Origin: an uncultured Sutterella sp.
GTDB taxonomy: Bacteria > Pseudomonadota > Gammaproteobacteria > Burkholderiales > Burkholderiaceae_F
Reading direction: 5' to 3'
Length of the DNA stretch: 28,108 bases
Assembly: GCA_900538905.1 (NCBI GenBank)
Contig: UPZS01000029.1
Coordinates: 1 to 28,108 of the forward strand
In this document: positions 25,730 through 28,108 of the stretch, piece after piece
Numbering within the stretch: the first letter of the stretch is position 1
Layout of the letters: each line of letters starts with the position of its first letter
Notes under the pieces: generated by a model
Databases searched by the model: none
Told to the model about the DNA's origin: nothing
The model's input: the letters and a program-made list of their open reading frames with translations, nothing else
Translations under genes and position numbers: made by a program

Positions 25730-25769
25730 ATGACAAGATCGCTATGCTTAGATGACAAAACCATGACAA
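25730..25769 (-). promoter_or_regulatory. PhoB-type direct repeats upstream of PiT gene 2
   Basis: TTGTCAT on the minus strand occurs at 25763-25769, 25752-25758 and 25730-25736, spaced 11 and 22 bases, so all lie on one 11-bp register with the third unit degenerate. This is the layout of PhoB sites and points toward the transporter gene. No good -10 at the classical distance could be fixed, so the start site is unknown. Confidence 0.7.
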
Positions 25770-25802
25770 CACGGCCCGAGTGTGCCGTATAACACCGGTG
25801 TT
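25764..25802 (+). promoter_or_regulatory. Promoter and palindromic operator candidate of the fsr-like gene
   Basis: A -10 TATAAC (25788-25793) follows a -35-like TGACAA (25764-25769) with 18 bases between. The perfect 12-bp palindrome AACACCGGTGTT (25791-25802) overlaps the -10 and start point, as expected for a repressor operator. The -35 falls within the PhoB repeats of the divergent gene. Confidence 0.5.
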
Positions 25803-25814
25803 GGAACAATCAAA

Positions 25815-27032
25815 ATGCCCTCGCAACGTCTGACAAAAGCCGACCATCCAACAAAAACAGCGGAGCAAACCGCCTACGGTCTGCTCTTTTTGGTCTGCCT
25901 CGGACATTTCCTAAACGATGGCATCCAATCGGTAATTCCTGCTGCGCTGCCGATTCTGCGCGACGCGCACGGCCTGACGTTCACGCAAGTGGGACTCATC
26001 ACTTTGGTGATTCAGGTTACAAGCTCGCTGCTTCAGCCCTTGGTCGGACTCACAACAGACAAACACCCGACCAAGTACATGCTCGCCATCGGCATGTGCA
26101 GTACGCTTGTCGGTCTGGTGGCCTTGTCACAAGCATCCGTTTTTGCTTCCATGCTCCTTGCCGTAGCCTTTCTCGGATTCGGTTCGGCCGTGTTCCATCC
26201 GGAAGCTACACGGATTGCTCAATTTGCGTCCGGCGGTCGCAAAGGATTGGCTCAATCGGTCTTTCAGGTCGGAGGAAACGCCGGCATGGCTTTGGGGCCG
26301 CTCGCGGCCGCTTTCGTTGTGATTCCCTACGGGCAGGCAAGCATTGCCTGGTTTGGAATTGCCGCGGGCTTAGCTGCAATCGTAATGTTGAGGGTCGGCA
26401 CATTGGCGGCTGCTCGGCAAAGGCGGCAGTCACGACAAGTCCTTCAAAATCCAGTGCAAAGCTCGATCAGTCGGTCACTTGCCGTGCTCTTTGTGGTTCT
26501 CTTCTTGTTGATGTTCTCCAAACAGGTCTACATTGCCTGCCTACAGAACTATCTGACGTTCTATTTGATCGACACATTCGGCATGACCATATCGGCCAGC
26601 CAATACGTGCTTTTCGGCTTTCTGGCGATGAGCGCTATCGGGACAATCGCCGGCGGCCCGCTGACAGATCGCTTCGGCAGCCGTGCCGTCATTCTCTTTT
26701 CGATACTCGGCGCCGCACCGTTCACGCTCATGATTCCTCACGTCGGACTTCAGATATTCGTCTTTTTGGCTCTGGCCGTGTCGTTCATCATGTCATCGGC
26801 CTTTTCCGCCATTCTCGTCTGTGCGCTTAATGCCGCACCGACGCATGTCGGCTTGATCTCGGGGGTTTTCTTCGGTGTGAGTTTTGGTATGGGCGGCATT
26901 GCGACAGCGCTTTTTGGCTCGGCAGCCGACGTTGTGGGACTGCGGAGCGTGTTCATCGTGATTTCCTTCCTGCCGCTGATCGGATTGGCCGCTTTGCTTT
27001 TGCCCAAGAATTCTTTGAGTACGTCAGACTGA
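25815..27032 (+). CDS. fsr: MFS transporter, fosmidomycin-resistance (Fsr) type
   Basis: 405-aa major facilitator with about 12 membrane segments, the same length as E. coli Fsr (406 aa). Family-specific strings are HFLNDGIQS, VTSSLLQPLVGL followed by TDKHP (the MFS loop 2-3 motif), GFGSAVFHPEATR and GGRKGLAQSVFQVGGNAG. Members export fosmidomycin and possibly other phosphonate or small acidic compounds. The natural substrate is unknown. ATG 25815 is chosen over GTG 25782, because the latter lies upstream of the -10 and would be untranscribed. A weak GGAA is 11 bases before it. It is divergent from the phosphate transporter, which fits a phosphonate or phosphate link only loosely. Confidence 0.88.
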   Translation: MPSQRLTKADHPTKTAEQTAYGLLFLVCLGHFLNDGIQSVIPAALPILRDAHGLTFTQVGLITLVIQVTSSLLQPLVGLTTDKHPTKYMLAIGMCSTLVGLVALSQASVFASMLLAVAFLGFGSAVFHPEATRIAQFASGGRKGLAQSVFQVGGNAGMALGPLAAAFVVIPYGQASIAWFGIAAGLAAIVMLRVGTLAAARQRRQSRQVLQNPVQSSISRSLAVLFVVLFLLMFSKQVYIACLQNYLTFYLIDTFGMTISASQYVLFGFLAMSAIGTIAGGPLTDRFGSRAVILFSILGAAPFTLMIPHVGLQIFVFLALAVSFIMSSAFSAILVCALNAAPTHVGLISGVFFGVSFGMGGIATALFGSAADVVGLRSVFIVISFLPLIGLAALLLPKNSLSTSD

Positions 27033-27040
27033 GGTTCACA

Positions 27041-27074
27041 AAAAGAAAAGAGCCGTCCGTTGGAGCGACTCTTT
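27041..27074 (-). terminator. Terminator between fsr and the TSUP gene
   Basis: AAAGAGCCG (27047-27055) pairs with CGACTCTTT (27066-27074) as 9 bp (one G-U on the minus strand) with a 10-base loop. On the minus strand it is followed by TCTTTTT, so it mainly serves the TSUP gene, 12 bases past its stop. It may also stop fsr transcription from the other side. Confidence 0.7.
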
Positions 27075-27086
27075 CCTGATGCATTG

Positions 27087-27896
27087 TCAGAACCAGCCGA
27101 GTCCGACGGATCCTTTCCAGATGAACTGCAGCCCGATCAAAAAGACCAAAATCGAAAGCAAAACCACAAGCAGTCTCGGTTTACTCTTTTTGGCGATTTT
27201 GGCACCAAGTTGAGCACCGATGACAGCACCGGCGCCAATCATCAAGGCCGGTCCCCAGATAATGTGCCCGAGCAGCGCGTGACTCGAAACCCCCATAACA
27301 GCGCTCACGAAAAGCACGAAGGTGGATGTCGCAACCGCAATCTGCGGCGGGAACCCAAGGACGAAAACCATCATGGGAACATGAACAATGCCGCCACCGA
27401 TACCGAAGATGGAAGACAAGAATCCGACAAAGAAAGAACACAGAATACCAAGCGGCATATTGAAACGCGCCGTTGCAGGGTCCCAGTCCTCCACGCTTTT
27501 GTTGGCAGCCTTGCCGCGGGACTTCGAATACATGATGTAACCGATGAAGACCATCAGGATGCCGAAGGCAAGCGAAAAGCCTGGCCCGGAAAACCACTCG
27601 GAAAGATAGCCGCCCAGGAAAGCACCGGGCAAGGTAGCCAGCGCAAAAGGAACAGCCGCGCGCATCAGGATTCGTCGCTGTCTGATATAGGCAAATGTAC
27701 CGGAAATGGCATTGCAGAAGACAGCAAAAAGACTGGTTCCCACCACCTGTTGCACCGTCGTAAAGGTGCTGCCGTGCGGGGCAATCATGAAAAGCATGAA
27801 AATCGGAACAAGAATAAAACCGCCGCCTAAACCGAGAAGCGCACCGACGGTGCCCACGCCGATACCGAGCACTAAATATTCAAGCAGTTCCAACAT
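27087..27896 (-). CDS. TSUP-family permease (TauE/SafE, probable anion or sulfonate exporter)
   Basis: 269-aa polytopic inner-membrane protein of the TauE/SafE (PF01925) family. It has the two-fold repeat typical of the family: GLGGGFILVP at residues 22-31 and GIGGGIVHVP near 165, each in a glycine-rich re-entrant region, with about eight membrane segments and a short charged cytoplasmic loop (KSRGKAANKSVEDWD) between the halves. Members move sulfite, sulfoacetate, taurine or other small organic or sulfur anions, and the substrate here is unknown. ATG 27896 is chosen by family N-terminus, with GGAG 15-18 bases upstream. The open frame to 28013 crosses the rRNA terminator and is not used. Confidence 0.9.
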   Translation of the reverse strand: MLELLEYLVLGIGVGTVGALLGLGGGFILVPIFMLFMIAPHGSTFTTVQQVVGTSLFAVFCNAISGTFAYIRQRRILMRAAVPFALATLPGAFLGGYLSEWFSGPGFSLAFGILMVFIGYIMYSKSRGKAANKSVEDWDPATARFNMPLGILCSFFVGFLSSIFGIGGGIVHVPMMVFVLGFPPQIAVATSTFVLFVSAVMGVSSHALLGHIIWGPALMIGAGAVIGAQLGAKIAKKSKPRLLVVLLSILVFLIGLQFIWKGSVGLGWF

Positions 27897-27951
27897 GTTC
27901 CCAAATCTCCGCAGATGATTGGATAAAAAAGGTGGCGAAAGGATACACCTG

Positions 27952-27968
27952 CGGCAAGCCGATTGCCG
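27952..27968. promoter_or_regulatory. Inverted repeat in the TSUP upstream region
   Basis: CGGCAA (27952-27957) and TTGCCG (27963-27968) form a perfect 6-bp inverted repeat with a 5-base spacer, between the rRNA terminator and the TSUP start. It could be an operator, but its length makes chance possible. Confidence 0.3.
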
Positions 27969-27987
27969 AGTACAAACGCAGAAATGA

Positions 27988-28024
27988 CGAAACCCCCGAA
28001 GGAGAGACTCCAACGGGGGTTCGC
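27988..28024 (-). terminator. Terminator hairpin of the rRNA operon
   Basis: CGAAACCCCCG (27988-27998) pairs perfectly with CGGGGGTTTCG (28014-28024), and inside it GGAG (28001-28004) pairs with CTCC (28008-28011). It lies 11 bases beyond the 5S 3' end. The following minus-strand bases (TCATTTC) are only moderately T-rich, but position and strength fit an rrn terminator. Confidence 0.72.
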
Positions 28025-28035
28025 TTTAATAATTT

Positions 28036-28108
28036 AGCCTGGCAGTGACCTACTTTCACTGGAAATACAACCAACTATCATCGGCCCTGAAGCGTTTCAC
28101 TGTCCTGT
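28036..28108 (-). rRNA. rrf: 5S ribosomal RNA, 3' part, continuing past the window
   Basis: The last 73 bases on the minus strand contain GTGAAACGCTTCAG, GGCCGATGATAGT and GTGAAAGTAGGTCACTGCC, matching the 3' two-thirds of bacterial 5S rRNA, ending GCCAGGCT. The 5' part and presumably 23S and 16S lie beyond 28108. The operon runs toward the TSUP gene. Confidence 0.93.

Overview
The window reads as chromosomal, housekeeping-rich DNA from a Gram-negative proteobacterium, most likely a Burkholderiales betaproteobacterium. A Sutterellaceae-like gut lineage would fit, but that is inference. Supporting signs are an outer-membrane TamA/TamB pair, the conserved yhbY<>rlmE-ftsH-folP-glmM block, a CCA-encoding tRNA-Asn, PhoB-type boxes, and many intrinsic terminators. 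No insertion sequence, prophage, CRISPR array or integrase is visible.

Layout. 1-290 is non-coding with small inverted repeats. 291-456 carries a strong candidate for an undescribed structured small RNA, with a sigma70-like promoter, a junction fold and a perfect terminator. 565-1788 (+) is a stand-alone AAA_14/DUF4143 ATPase. 1830-7396 (+) is the translationally coupled tamA-tamB pair. 7469-15627 (-) is, in transcription order, rlmE, ftsH, folP, glmM, alaS and a TusA-like sulfur carrier: translation quality, membrane proteolysis, folate, cell-wall precursor and tRNA charging. yhbY (15695-16165, +) is divergent from rlmE. 16342-18681 (+) is a long PiT phosphate transporter with a PhoU-like tail. 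gph (+) and uvrB (-) converge with overlapping stop codons. An aromatic aminotransferase (+) and tRNA-Asn (+) follow. A second PiT/PhoU-like paralogue (23435-25660, -) is divergent from an Fsr-type MFS exporter (+). A TSUP/TauE-SafE permease (-) and the 3' end of a 5S rRNA gene (-) close the window, so an rRNA operon presumably lies just beyond it.

Biology. The clearest regulatory theme is phosphate. Both PiT paralogues have TTGTCAT-type direct repeats at 11-bp spacing upstream, as expected for PhoB binding, and both carry the PhoU-like domain fused to the transporter. The paralogues lie in inverted orientation around about 4.7 kb containing gph, uvrB, the aminotransferase and tRNA-Asn. The second PhoB cluster overlaps the likely -35 of the divergent exporter gene, so PhoB could couple the two. 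Two intrinsic terminators (before folP and before gph) sit directly against the ribosome-binding site of the next gene, suggesting leaky termination inside operons. Five genes appear to use TTG or GTG starts. The best candidates for something new are the 291-456 RNA and the PhoB-linked pair of PiT-PhoU fusions.
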